Source: Paracamarosporium sp. OC-R06-R3
Taxonomy: Eukaryota > Ascomycota > Dothideomycetes > Pleosporales > Didymosphaeriaceae
Reading direction: 5' to 3'
Assembly (NCBI GenBank): GCA_019828545.1
Contig: JACVRA010000179.1
Location: forward strand, 62,001-126,000
Length of the DNA: 64,000 nucleotides
Positions 1-10,776 of this stretch are shown here, one piece after another. Below the pieces are notes generated by a model, which saw only the letters and a list, made by a program, of their open reading frames with translations, was not told the origin of the DNA and ran no database searches. The first letter of the stretch is position 1, and each line of letters begins with the position of its first letter. The position numbers were made by a program, and so were the translations under genes.

Positions 1-1
1 C

Positions 2-892
2 GCGGGTACGGAAAAGGACCTCTACCTCTACGCCCTACTCCTCTACCACCCTAAGAAGCGCGCCCTCATTTTCACAAATTCTGTTTCTGCCGTCCGCCGC
101 GTCACGCCCTTCCTGCAGAACCTCGACCTCCCTGCGCTTCCCCTTCACTCTGGCATGGCGCAAAAGGCTCGTCTCCGTTCCGTGGAGCGGTTTACGCAGC
201 GCCCTGGCTCGATCCTCGTCGCCACAGATGTCGCAGCCCGAGGTCTAGACATTCCGGGCGTTGAACTAATCGTGCACTATCACCTCCCCCGCGCAGCTGA
301 CACGTACGTGCACCGCTCCGGACGAACCGCCCGCGCCGAAGCCTCCGGATCCAGCATCCTCATTTGCGGGCCCGAAGAAGTCGCCGGCGTCCGACGCCTC
401 GTCGCAAAAGTACACTCCCGCGCCGACCAAGCACCCACCGCTCCAGGCAAGAAGAAGCCCGCCTTCTTTATCCGCACACTCGACATTGACCGCCGCATCG
501 TTTCGCGCCTCAAGCCGCGCGCCACGCTCTCCAAACAGCTCGCCGACGCAACCATCGCGAAAGAAAAGAAACACAGCGAGGACGACTGGATGCGCGAGGC
601 TGCGGAGGAGCTGGGTGTTGACTACGACAGCGAGACGTTCGAGACGGAAGCTAAGGGGCGCAAGGGGCGCGGCAGCGGACGCAAGAAGAAGGAAAAGGAG
701 GCGCGGCAGTTGACGAAGGGTGAGATGGGGGCTTTGAGAGCGGAACTGAAGGGGTTACTGAGCCAGAGGGTTAATGTGGGTGTTAGCGAGAGGTATTTGA
801 CTAGTGGGGGGATTGATGTCGAGGCTTTGATGAGGGGGGAGGGCAATCTAGAGTTCTTGGGTGATGCCGGGGCGTTGGGGTTTGATGAGTAG
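2..892 (+). CDS. MAK5: ATP-dependent RNA helicase, Mak5/DDX24 type, C-terminal part
   Basis: The reading frame is open from base 2, so the gene starts left of the window; an internal Met at 155 is not the true start. What is visible is the second RecA-like (helicase C) domain: a TNSVSAVRR segment, LHSGM (motif IV/IVa region), then ILVATDVAARGLDIPGV (motif V) and YVHRSGRTAR (motif VI with its arginine fingers). A lysine-rich tail follows, as in the Mak5/DDX24 branch of DEAD-box proteins, nucleolar helicases needed for 60S ribosome assembly. The ATP-binding domain (motifs I-III) lies outside the window. The coding strand is C-rich at first and turns G-rich after about 640. Membership in the DEAD-box family is certain; the Mak5 assignment rests on the tail and on the spacing around motifs V and VI. 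Confidence 0.88.
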   Translation, partial: AGTEKDLYLYALLLYHPKKRALIFTNSVSAVRRVTPFLQNLDLPALPLHSGMAQKARLRSVERFTQRPGSILVATDVAARGLDIPGVELIVHYHLPRAADTYVHRSGRTARAEASGSSILICGPEEVAGVRRLVAKVHSRADQAPTAPGKKKPAFFIRTLDIDRRIVSRLKPRATLSKQLADATIAKEKKHSEDDWMREAAEELGVDYDSETFETEAKGRKGRGSGRKKKEKEARQLTKGEMGALRAELKGLLSQRVNVGVSERYLTSGGIDVEALMRGEGNLEFLGDAGALGFDE

Positions 893-1849
893 GGTGGATG
901 GAGGGTGGTGTAGATGTGGAAGTTGTGTCACTGAGTTGGGGAGTGATATGTAAATATTCGCATAATAGTGCACGCAGCGATGTGCGAGAATACTTAGCAT
1001 GAATAGACAATGGTCGAGATGTAATGTCTACCTATAGCGCTCGATATATCGCGGTATAACGTGTAATGTGATAACGACATGTTGCTAATCATACGCATGT
1101 AAACTGGAGTACGTCCATCTATAACCTCGGAGAACCGTTAACTATTAATGCACATATTTCTAGACGGGGTTCATACATGTAGAACCGATAGAAACGAACG
1201 CAACTTGTTGCTAACACTACCTCCTTTTTAGTGACCTTGTATGGAAGAATAGAACTTACCGAGATAAAAAGTATGTTCGGCAGATCAGGCAAACATGTCA
1301 AGCGTTACAGTAGTTGTAGTGTTTTAAACTTATGCGGATATGATGCTGGAGCGATAGAGTGCTGCTGTTCTACTTAATCATGTGTCTTGAAATTATAATG
1401 GTGTTTTCAAGGTGTTTGGCGTCGCGAGGTTAACAGGCTGTTTAATCAATTTGCGTGTAGGGTTGGAGACGGTGAACTACCTTGTTAGACAAACTCGTCC
1501 AAGTGCGCTATTGCGCAGTGCAAAGTTTCTTTTATCATATCAAAAAGTCAGGAAGAGTTATAATTCTGCTTACCTTTTGGAACATATGATTCACTAATTA
1601 TCTACGGAGAGTTACGATGCTTTCCTAAAGAGTCATTATGCCAAGTTAGGAAGAGTGAATGTCCGCCCGTCCCGCCCCGCCCCACCTTTCAACTCACCTT
1701 CACCCCAATACTGCCTTGAATGCACGGGTCACGTGAATCTAAACCATAGCAGACCCTCACTCGGTTACTATATAAATCCGCCAACTTCTGACTCTTGCCC
1801 ACCACCTGTCCACCCAACCGCGACTCAACCTACTGATTCGCAGAAAATC
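893..1849. other. Intergenic, AT-rich with promoter at right end
   Basis: No convincing gene. The left and middle parts are AT-rich with only short unsupported ORFs. A C-rich tract at about 1661-1690 and a TATA box at 1769 belong to the promoter of the gene starting at 1850. Confidence 0.6.
1769..1776 (+). promoter_or_regulatory. TATA box of the gene starting at 1850
   Basis: The octamer TATATAAA lies 81 bases upstream of the chosen ATG at 1850. It is one reason for rejecting the earlier in-frame ATG-less extension, which would put the TATA box inside the coding region. Confidence 0.55.
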
Positions 1850-2638
1850 ATGGACAACCAAACCTTTATCAGCGCATCTTCCGATGCTTCTAACACTGGC
1901 GGCTTCATCCTCCAGATCCTGAGCTACAAGCTGTTTGGCATGCCTTTCCAGCGACGTGAGCTGACGGAGGTGACGCACACTACTCCCGAGCCCGCCATCG
2001 TGCCTACGAAGACAATCACTGCTCCCGCACCCTCTGCATCGATCTTCGAAGATGCCCTCGATGCCATCAATGATACCGTTTTTGGAAAGAACGGCATCGC
2101 ACCCCAAGAGGACGCATCCGTGATCATCGTGACGTCCGCGATCCCTTCTCGGTCGACACTTGCGGGTCCCGACTATATAAGCTTCGTTTCTGATGACACT
2201 AATGATGAGAACTTCGCAAAACGGTATGGGATGCTCATCTTAGCTGTCATTTACTTCAGCATCTGGTGGGTGAGTGGCGCGATGCCCGATGCCATGAAGG
2301 AGCAATGGATTCTCTATGTCTTCATGCTCGTGCTCTTCGGTCTATACATCTTCGAACATCGCAAGCGCATCGCCTCCGAAAAAGATACCAACCAACGTTT
2401 CGGCGTGCTGGTTTATACGCGGGGCTTGGAGTTTCACGATGGTTCTGGTATTATAAAGTCAGTGTGGATGTTTGATACCCTTTTTGTAATGATACCCCGA
2501 TTTCATACTTGGATTTGGACGTGTCACAGCGCATTTAGTACCCGTGTGATTATCATACGCATATCCTCGGAATTCTGGGACTTTGCCATGGTGCGTTTCC
2601 CTGTCCATAAGCGTTCTTTCGGTAATCAAGTGCTGTGA
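1850..2638 (+). CDS. Hypothetical two-helix membrane protein
   Basis: I do not recognise this gene. From the ATG at 1850 (just after a TATA box) it encodes about 262 residues. The N-terminal half is Ser/Thr/Ala-rich and probably disordered. It is followed by two hydrophobic helices, one containing GMLILAVIYFSIWW and one containing WILYVFMLVLFGLYIF, separated by a short acidic loop, so it is probably an integral membrane protein with a hairpin. After the basic EHRKR segment the sequence loses its coding look (from about 2455 on), so the true 3' end may be an unrecognised intron or an earlier stop. It lies between MAK5 and GPI16, converging with GPI16. Confidence 0.55.
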   Translation: MDNQTFISASSDASNTGGFILQILSYKLFGMPFQRRELTEVTHTTPEPAIVPTKTITAPAPSASIFEDALDAINDTVFGKNGIAPQEDASVIIVTSAIPSRSTLAGPDYISFVSDDTNDENFAKRYGMLILAVIYFSIWWVSGAMPDAMKEQWILYVFMLVLFGLYIFEHRKRIASEKDTNQRFGVLVYTRGLEFHDGSGIIKSVWMFDTLFVMIPRFHTWIWTCHSAFSTRVIIIRISSEFWDFAMVRFPVHKRSFGNQVL

Positions 2639-2808
2639 AATACAAATGGACTGCACTTGTGTCGGGATAGGATCTCAGTGCCAACGCTGAAAGTACAATG
2701 ATGTTTATTGTTGATCCTTCGACAAGAGCCTCGCAGCACGAGACACGCCAGGATTTCATGTCTGACGAGGTGACATTGTGAAATATATACGTGTTCATTA
2801 CTCATCTA

Positions 2809-4620
2809 CTAAGCCTTCCCAAACCGAGCTTTAACTCTCTGTATCTTTCCCTGAATGACGCCTTTTAGCCCGCCCAGGGCAGGAACCTCATCCGCACCCA
2901 CAAACCGCCTTACCAGAAGGTTGAATATATTGCCGAAGCCCAGCGCCATGACCGTACTCGTCAAGATAATGACGTTGTACGGCATGCTGAAGTCCGGAGT
3001 AGGAAGCGGAAGAAGTAGCGGCGTCGTTCTCAGATACAGACCCTTCCTGTCAGCCGAATGAAAAGGCCCCAAGATACGGATCACAGCAGGCGGCGCGTCG
3101 AATCCACGGTTAGCATCGGGCGGATACTCCGTGTAGCGCAGGATAGCCTTCTCGAAGTCGTAAGTAAGGGTGAGGGTTGAGGCGGGCGGAATGACGAGGC
3201 GGAGTTCGAGATGGGTACCTCGGACGCGATCTACGGCTGGGCGATAGTACGTCTCCCTGAGTGGATCCTCGGATGAAGTGGAGACGTGTACACGGAGCGT
3301 GTGTAGATAAGGCTTCATGAACCATGGAAGGGACTCTAAGTATGCAAATTCAATGGCGTCGGTGGTGGAAGGGTTTCTGATGACTGCTTGGACACTGCCA
3401 CGTTCTTGGCCGTGGCCGTTGATAGAACGAGCGGCGTATAAATGAGGTTCTCCGCGTATGAGCCCGGTGGTCATGCGCTGCTCTGGGAGAATGAGGTCGA
3501 ATTCAGAGCCAGTGGGGAGCTTGTAGCAGCGAAGCGTGTCTGATGCTGATAGTGACTCTGTGTACTGGCCCGTCGTATTCACTTGAATTGTACGCTCCGG
3601 TGGCGTGTTGATGCAGAAGGTCTCCGATTCCGGGCCATCTGCTGCTGTCAAGGGACAGGCACCCTTTAGTGGCTTCCCAAACACCTCGGTGAGGTTCCAG
3701 GCCGGCTCTGTTTTCTTGTCAAGAGGAAAGCAAGTGTCAGGTGCGTTGTAGCTCTTGGAGGTGTCGCACTCAATTTCCTCGATGGGAAGTGGGCGCGGAA
3801 TGGGGTTGTCGCGAGGGCGCTTTGAGCGAGCAATGTCTAGCACCATGTCCACCGTCTGCTCCATCTCTACCACGCAATTCTCGCCCAACGTCTCACACAC
3901 CGGGCGCACATCAATAGCCATAGTTTGGAAAGCGGCGTCGAAGAGCTTGTGTCCATCCAACAAACTGGAAATGCCAGCCTTGCCCTTGCACGGGAGCAGC
4001 TTGAGGAAGGGTGTCAGATTCTCGGTACAGACAACTTCGTGGGGCAGTGTGCCGTGCAGGAGATGCAGATTCGAGGTGCTTGCATGGTCGCCTTCAGGAT
4101 CGAAGGATATGACGGGCCGTATCGTCTTGGTGGCATCGATGAAATTTAGAGAAGCGCAGAATAGGCCAGACAGGTTGTTGACCAAAGTCAGCCATCGTGA
4201 GAAGGCTCTTGAAGAGAGTCAGCGTGCCTTCTATTGAGATGGTGCAAAATATGGGAGCATGACATACTCGTCTTCGGTGTTGGCCTCGATCCACGCCCAC
4301 AGCTCCACCCCGTTGCTGCCCTCTCTTGCGCCGTACCACGGCCGCTGTCCCCAGTTCTCGGCATCCCACCGTCCCACGCTGAATCTCAGATGTAGCTCCT
4401 TTGTGTGGGCATGCTGTAAGATCTGGCCCAGAGAGCGCGGGAGAAGACGAAAGTTCTGCTGCTCGTATGCGACCGAGGACTCGTTGCTGCGAAAGTTGAA
4501 CGAGGCAAGGAGCGTCGACTGAGGGAGCGGGCGGAGGAGCAGGCGCTCGTGGTAGTCGGAGCCGGCGTATGCGCACGAAATCAGGGCATTGAAAAGCAGA
4601 AAGGAGAGAAACGACAGCAT
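2809..4620 (-). CDS. GPI16: GPI transamidase subunit Gpi16/PIG-T
   Basis: This is a subunit of the ER-membrane GPI transamidase, which swaps the C-terminal signal of precursors for a GPI anchor. There are two exons, 4620-4268 and 4207-2809, joined in frame across a 60-nt intron (GTATGT donor at 4267, CAAG acceptor), giving 583 residues, a normal length for the family. The start at 4620 gives a signal peptide (MLSFLSFLLFNALISCAYA); an upstream Met at 4698 would bury it. Family signatures visible are YHERLLLRPLP near the N-terminus, LHLRFSVGRWD, LSGLFCASLNFID after the junction, and a luminal body followed by one C-terminal transmembrane helix near MPYNVIILTSTVMALGFG and a short basic tail. It is divergent from LUC7 with only 207 bp between the start codons. 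Confidence 0.93.
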
Positions 4621-4827
4621 TGCAGCATCGCAACAGGCAGAGAGGCACTGCAAGCTGGTCGTCGAGGCGCTGCGGGCGGTGGTGAGGTTGACGCACACGT
4701 GATTGGCCGGCTACCTGAGCCTTGGCGTCTCCATCGCGTCGCGATTTCTTTGCCGCTGCAAGCTCATTACACCCGCGACGCCCGCCAGGACAAGACTTGT
4801 GATTCTGCGCGCGAACATACCTTCAGC
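4621..4827. promoter_or_regulatory. Shared GPI16/LUC7 bidirectional promoter
   Basis: These 207 bases separate the two start codons of oppositely transcribed housekeeping genes, so both promoters and both 5' leaders must fit here. I see no TATA box in either direction. Confidence 0.6.
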
Positions 4828-5791
4828 ATGGCAGCGGAGCAGCGAAGGCTGCTAGGCAAGTATAATCGGCACTGCGATTGCGACGAGCGCTAACACGTGG
4901 CAGAGCAGCTCATGGGTGCGGGAGCCATGACCGGCTTCGACCACCAGGCGCCCCAGCTCAACATCACTGACCCAAAGGTCTGCAAGTCCTACCTTGTCGG
5001 CAACTGTCCACATGATCTGTTCACCAACACCAAACAAGACTTCGGTCCCTGTCCCAAAGTCCATAATGAAGCCCTGAAGACCGAGTACCAGGAGGCCTCG
5101 GAACAGCAGAAACGCACATGGAACTTCGACTGGGAGTACTACCTCGACATGCAGAAATATGTCAGGCAGTGTGACTCCCGCATCAAGGAGGCACAGACCC
5201 GCTTGGAGAAGACGGTAGACGAGATCCGTCTATCAAACCAATATGTGAGTAAACACCGTCGCTCAACGAGACCGCTGCTAACGAGGCCAGCTCAACACTA
5301 TCAAAGAGCTCAACAAGTCGATCGAGGCCGGCATGCTCGAGGTGCAGATCATGGGCGAAGAGGGCATGGTCAACATGGCCGTTCAAGAGTTCTACAAGAT
5401 CCGGGTCAAGAAGACCGAGAAGGAAGAGACGGAGAAGATGCTACGGAATTTGACGGAAACGGGCGGTCCATCTGGTCACCAGAAGCTACAAGTGTGTGAC
5501 GTGTGCGGTGCGTACCTTAGCCGTCTAGACAACGATCGACGATTGGCAGATCACTTCTACGGCAAGATGCACCTTGGATACGCCCAGATGCGCAAGTCAT
5601 ACGATGCCCTCCAAAAGGTAGTCAAGGGCCGGGCTCCTCCTGCGCGGGACTCTTATGCTCCATCCGGAGACGATCGAAACGGATATGGTGGAGGAGGCGG
5701 TTGGGGAGGTGGCTACGGTGGAGGCGGCGGCGGCGGCGGTGGCCGAGGCGGACGCCGCGGAGGTCGTGGCAGAAGAGGAGGCGGTTGGTGA
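4828..5791 (+). CDS. LUC7: U1 snRNP-associated splicing factor LUC7
   Basis: LUC7 is part of or bound to U1 snRNP and influences 5' splice-site choice. Three exons join in frame: 4828-4855, 4904-5244 and 5291-5791 (289 residues). The first exon encodes only MAAEQRRLL plus one base; the junction gives LLEQLMGAGAM, the conserved LUC7 N-terminus. Intron 1 (48 nt) begins with GCAAGT rather than GT, a GC-AG intron, and has a GCTAAC branch site; intron 2 (46 nt) is GT-AG. Both family zinc fingers are visible: a CCCH-type one from VCKSYLVGNCPHDLF to CPKVH, and a C2H2-type one from CDVCGAYL to HFYGKMH. The C-terminus is a Gly/Arg-rich RGG-like tail rather than an RS domain. Alternative frames over the Gly-rich tail are shadows. 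Confidence 0.95.
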
Positions 5792-6619
5792 TTCATTGGG
5801 TCCGGCGTTCAAGGTGTGTTACGATAATTTCTCGGGGATTGGCTTACTTCAGCACTTTGAGAGCAGCTTAGGCGCGATATCCCTTTCTCGTTATGAGGCA
5901 GCACCACCCAAGGTATTGGGTCTTGCCAGTCGCTGGACCCGGGCACCATGCTTGCTCTAGTTCAATTAAGCCATGTACGCCTTCACCTCAATACGATTGA
6001 GTACTTCTAACGTAGCTTCAAGGGATGTGCGCCAAGAATGCCTTACGCGGCCGTTGTATCATGACATCTGCTGCTGTAATTGCTCAGGTATGTAATTGAG
6101 CTTGAAACTAACCTCGTGATGCCGTCCGTGTTAGCCGCAATAAGACGATCAGTGCCTTTGCATCCTATCAAGGTGAGCTTGGGTGAGCGGATGACCTCGA
6201 TTAGTCAAACATCTCATATCCCGTCTTGCCGAATATCCCTATTGCGATTACCTGCATCTGTGGTAGGCCTCGTAACACAACGATAGCCCTCTCAAGCTCG
6301 TTCGTAAATTTTTGTACAACCTTATCACTGGAATGTAGCGTGGCGGTGCACGTCACTGTAGTTCCCGGGGAACACGAAGCAGAAACACCTTGTCACGCCG
6401 AGTAGAATCTCACTGCCAGTCTCATCCAATATACTTGGCTTAAGTCACAATGATGGCCCGGTTCTTGGTGGATCCGCATTTGCTTTTCAGCACTGACAAT
6501 ACCAGAGTCCAAGCAAGGGGTATAAATAGTTGCAATTCATCGTATTCTGGCATTTCCACATTCCATCGTTGATCACTTTTCCCTCGTAAATTTCTTTTTC
6601 TGACCTCTGTGTTCTTACG
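5792..6619. other. Intergenic between LUC7 and aspartic protease
   Basis: Holds the LUC7 3' end and the protease promoter, with a TATA box at 6521. Otherwise I see only short, unsupported ORFs. Confidence 0.55.
6521..6528 (+). promoter_or_regulatory. TATA box of the aspartic protease gene
   Basis: TATAAATA lies 99 bases upstream of the ATG at 6620, supporting the signal-peptide exon as the true start. Confidence 0.55.
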
Positions 6620-8151
6620 ATGCATCTTGGAATCTATCTCGGATACATTCTGAGCATCTCTCCTTTTGCATCCCCGTTGATACAAAGGTCACCATCCAGT
6701 ATCGCAGGTAGGCGAACTCCTCTTTACAAACAACACGTCTAACAGAACTAGTAACGGAGCATGTCTTACCACTCGTCGCGGCGCCATACCCACACCCAGT
6801 CACACCCTCATCGAAGCATCTCCACAAACGCCGTGGAAACACCCGCCGCAATGCTCGCCGTCAAATTTTCGGAACCCCCGATAATTACTTCGTCGAGCCC
6901 TCTGCCGCTGTAGACGTGTCGCCCCCACCCACGATCCCAGACGAACCTGTCGAGCAGACCGTCGACACCCTAGGCGGCCGCGTCTACATGACCAACGTCA
7001 CACTCGCGGGCCTCCCTTATACCCTGATCATCGACACTGGATCGAGCGATACATGGATCGCAGCCTCCAACTTCCAGTGTACAAGCCGTACGTCTCGCAT
7101 GCGGCTGCCACAGAAGAGCTGCGGGTTTGGACAACTCTACGATGTCATTGACAGCCCCACGTTCCAGGGTATTCCGGGAGCGATGTTCGGTGTTAAGTAC
7201 AGTGATGGAGAGTACTTGACGGGCGAGATGGGAGTCGAGGATTTGGGTGTTGGAGATATAAGTGAGGAGGGGAAGGGGGGGCTTACGGTTGAGCAGACGA
7301 TTGGAGTTGTGAAGAAGGGGTGGTGGATGGGGGATGGGCGGAGTAGTGGGCTGATGGGGTTGGCGTATCCAACGCTTGCGAGCAACTATCGGGATTTGAA
7401 TTACACGACGGTGGTTACAACGCTGTAAGTGTGTGCACAAACATGTTTCACCATCGATCGTTGGAGTGTAGTTTGGATGTAAGGATGAGACCAAGAGCAC
7501 CAGCTAACAACACAACCCAGCTTCGAAACGCACGACATCCCCCCGGTCTTCAGCCTCGCCCTCAGCAGACCGACGCCCTCCCTTCCCACAGCAGGTGGCC
7601 TCCTCGCCATCGGCGGCATCCCCGACATCCCGCACGCCTCCCCCTTCATCAGCGTCCCCATCAGCCCCATCCTCTCAAACACCTACGCCTTCTACTCCAT
7701 CCCCGTAGACGGCTTCTCCGTCATGCCTCCCTCTCCGCGCGGCAGCACCCACGTCCCCTTTCAAAACTCCACCACCCTCCCACCCCCACCGTTAAGTCCC
7801 CTAGACATGATCGTCGACTCGGGCTCCACGCTGCTCTACCTCCCTGACGACACAGCCGATTACATCGCGAGCCTGTTCGTCCCGCCTGCGAGGTTCTCTA
7901 CTGCGTCGAACTCGTACGTCGTGTCGTGCACAGCGCAGGTGCCGCGGTTTGGCGTTATCATCGGCGGGACGACGTTCTTTGTCAATCCGAATGATATGGT
8001 GAATCAGGAGGGGAGGGGGCGATGTACGTTGGCGGTGCAGAGGCGGGAGGATGGAGACGGCGTGTTGGGGGATACATTTTTGAAGAATGTGCTTGTTGTT
8101 TTTGATTTGGGGAGTAATGAGGTGAGTATTGCGGGGAGGGAGAATTATTAG
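6620..8151 (+). CDS. Secreted aspartic protease (peptidase A1, pepsin-like)
   Basis: An acid endopeptidase expected to be secreted or cell-surface. I place exons at 6620-6707, 6752-7424 and 7521-8151 (463 residues). Exon 1 encodes a hydrophobic signal peptide starting MHLGIYLGYILSISPF. Intron 1 ends at 6751, or at 6745 by an equally in-frame acceptor. Intron 2 (96 nt, GTAAGT donor, GCTAAC branch) is twice the usual length here. After a dibasic stretch (HKRRGN), a possible propeptide cleavage site, come the two catalytic motifs: DTGSS with Asp about 124 and DSGST with Asp about 353. The expected flap region lies between them, and the FLKNVLVVFDLGSNEVSIA strand pair closes the C-terminal lobe. 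There is no GPI-type hydrophobic tail, so the product is probably soluble. Confidence 0.9.
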
Positions 8152-8276
8152 GGCGCAGAGGGGTGGGAAGCAGAGGTGGTCATGGTTATTATTTGCATTT
8201 GCATAGGCATTTGTATGGATGGGCGAAAACTTGCATTCGTTACTGCGTTCGTTGTTGCATTTGTAGGATTGTAGGA

Positions 8277-9329
8277 CTATGTACGCGCTAAATATACGGG
8301 TGCGCTTGCGTTCTTGAGTATCTCCATGATTGATGCGAAGTCTTCGGTAGGCGTACGGCCTATGCCGCACTCCGTCGCGATGCCAAATTTGGGGACGACT
8401 TTCTGTGCGGTAGCGATGCGCGCTGTCGTGCCTTGTTCATCATGAGCATGCACAACGCCCAAGTATAACTCAGGAACCTCCCACGACAGGCCTCTCAGCG
8501 GCTCGAAGTATTCCACGTCTGTTCTCTCCTTCGGCACCGGCATGTGAACCCACTGGATCGGCCTCTTCACCCCCCTATGCAGCGCGTTCGCAACTTCGAC
8601 GAGCAAGCTCAGATCCCTCGGTTCGACAAAATGCTTGTGGTCCGAGTCCCCGTAGCAAAGGTGGAATCCGAGCTCGACATCGCACGCGACGCGATTCGCA
8701 AACCTCGTCACACGCTCAATCACCCCTGGAAAAATGGGCTCGAAATACGGAGTCAACGGTCCCGCCCTCTCGATGAAAGCGATCTCGACGGCAAGGTCGA
8801 TCTGGATGGCTAATGCAGAATGCGGTATGCCGTCCTGAATGCGATGCAGAGCCCGTGTAAGAGCTTCTTCGTATAGCGGCTCGACGGCGAGTTGATATTC
8901 TGATCGCAAGCCCGCGATGACGTTCACAACGCCTGGAAGGCAGACTTGGAACCTGACATGCTTCTCTATCTGGCTCTGATTTTGTTTCTCCTTGAAAAGG
9001 GCATATGAGTCCAAGGCGAAAGTGTCGTACCGCGTTTCTAGGTTCTGTAGTTTCGCTACCGCGGCTGCTACATCATCGTTTGTAGGCTTCGTAGGAGTAA
9101 TTGCAGGGTCACTTTTGGTAAGCCCTGCTGAGCTCCGTAAGTGAGTTTCTAGCGCTGCTGCAAAGTTGGCGAACTGCCACCTTGCGAAGTAGTGCCGGGT
9201 GCCGGTTTCTCCATCTGGAATGCGAAGCAGTCGGTTTGGGAGGAGTGATGGAACCTGGTTCAAGACATCGGATGTGCTCGGGAGATTTATGCTGCCGACG
9301 AGATGGACATCATGGGGTGGTAAAGACAT
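8277..9329 (-). CDS. MetE/UROD-superfamily protein (cobalamin-independent methionine synthase-like)
   Basis: A single-exon protein of 350 residues that resembles only the C-terminal catalytic barrel of cobalamin-independent methionine synthase, not the full ~760-residue enzyme. It begins with VHLVGSINLPSTSD and RIPDGETGTRHYF, typical of small fungal/bacterial MetE-like proteins. The likely zinc ligands are present: His223 and Cys225 in FHLCYGD, and Cys321 in TECGIGR. This makes a zinc-dependent methyl or alkyl transfer to a thiol plausible, but the substrate is unknown. It runs tail-to-tail with the aspartic protease. Confidence 0.8.
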   Translation of the reverse strand: MSLPPHDVHLVGSINLPSTSDVLNQVPSLLPNRLLRIPDGETGTRHYFARWQFANFAAALETHLRSSAGLTKSDPAITPTKPTNDDVAAAVAKLQNLETRYDTFALDSYALFKEKQNQSQIEKHVRFQVCLPGVVNVIAGLRSEYQLAVEPLYEEALTRALHRIQDGIPHSALAIQIDLAVEIAFIERAGPLTPYFEPIFPGVIERVTRFANRVACDVELGFHLCYGDSDHKHFVEPRDLSLLVEVANALHRGVKRPIQWVHMPVPKERTDVEYFEPLRGLSWEVPELYLGVVHAHDEQGTTARIATAQKVVPKFGIATECGIGRTPTEDFASIMEILKNASAPVYLART

Positions 9330-9800
9330 CGGAAGACGAAGAGGAAGTCTACAAAGCCAACAGAATGCATTGCTTATGAGAGGATGCGTCGCTTGACGAT
9401 CCCGTAGGCGACGGTATGCTAAATCGCCTAAGATCCAGCCACGGCTAGACTGCGGACTGCAGTTTGCCCTTGTGGCTTACGCTGTAAGATCTAAGAGCAT
9501 CCAGAAGCTCAATAGAGCAGCAGCACACGAGACGCTAACGTACTTGGTAAGCCGTTCAATCTGACCGATTTGCTTATTTGTTCAGCCGGTTTCCGTAGTC
9601 ATGTGTCTTCGAAACGCATGATGCGTTGAGAAAACCACTGGCCACCCATGCTGTTGTCGTGCGAAACTGAAATCCAAAGTGATATGTCGACGAGAGGCAA
9701 ACGCGAGCACGTGACGTATCACATACTAGATACAGTCTCATACTCGATGACGGTCTCTGCCAAGTCGCTGTACCCAACAGGTGCATGTATCGGTGGATAT
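9330..9800. other. Intergenic, no feature seen
   Basis: Upstream of the MetE-like gene and downstream of the next minus-strand gene. Short ORFs on both strands overlap without family features. Confidence 0.5.
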
Positions 9801-10776
9801 TCACTCGATCCCAGAGTAACCGCGGAAATCCTCGCAATTCAGATAGTTGTTCTCAATGAAGGCCGTGCCCATGCGCAAGCCATAAACATTCGTCCATTCA
9901 TGCTCTTTCGTGAAAGGAGGAATGTTCGCGCGCACGGTTCCTTTGACACGCTCGATATTATTAGGCGCGGTTGTTAAGGACGTGTTGAACAGTCGAATCA
10001 TATTATCGCACGTCTTCCCGTCAGCAAAGGTCGGTTGGTTTGTAAAGTTTTTGAAGAATGATAATGGGAAGACCTCTTCTTCAGTCGATGAGAACAACGT
10101 AGTGAGAGATGCTGCACTGTCGAGGCTTCGGGCACTGAAGTAGGTGGTTCCGGGCTTCTTCGCCTTTGGGACCGCGCGGTAGGCATCGCAACTCGGTTCG
10201 AATGAAGCTGGAAAGGTTTTGACTCCGTAGTCACCAGCGCCTTTGAGCGCAATTTCGTGACCGGCAGTCATAATTAGGGATGGTGCCCATTTAAAAGACG
10301 TGTGGTTGTCGTTGAGTAGGTCGACGAAGGGAAACTCGATACCAGTGCGCTGAGTCTATAAGCTTCCTGTTGTTATGGGATTGTAATGAATGTAATCTTA
10401 CAGTGAAATCATCGATCTTGTAACCAAATGCTTGAACTTCATGATCATGCAGTGCCTGTACAATGGCCGGGTACATTCCTTGAGGAAAACTGGGGAGCAG
10501 CGCTCGATAAGCATGCTCCAAGATGCCATACTGAGGGGGAATGAGTTGTCGAGCAAGCTTTAATGATATCGGTATGACTGTTACGGTCCCATTAAGAGTA
10601 CCAGTAGCGTTATTCGGATATATTGACGCTATCGGATTGGGTTGGTCTACGCTCGTGCATATGCCCATCGATGTCTGTTCAGGCGAACCAAAGTATGTCG
10701 AAGCTGCGTACCGCAAGAAAAGTAGCGATACGAAAGAGACCAGGAAGTACTGCAAGTTCGACGGCTTCGAGTGCAT
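9801..10776 (-). CDS. Membrane-anchored fungal protein of unknown function
   Basis: Two exons, 10776-10402 and 10349-9801, are joined across a 52-nt phase-0 intron (GTAAGA donor), giving 307 residues. I chose the Met at 10776 because it places an N-terminal hydrophobic helix (FLVSFVSLLFLRYAA) as a signal anchor; Mets at 10851 and further upstream are possible. The body has several N-glycosylation sequons (NNATG, NGT, NHT, NFT) and a conserved-looking core, WAPSLIMTAGHEIALKGAGD, consistent with a luminal or extracellular domain. The core faintly recalls the acetoacetate decarboxylase fold, but I cannot confirm a catalytic lysine context and do not assign that function. Confidence 0.65.

Noticed and set aside
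5655..5960. Val/Ala/Glu-rich ORF over the LUC7 tail
   Set aside because: Frame-shifted reading of the Gly-rich repeat; does not join to any exon.
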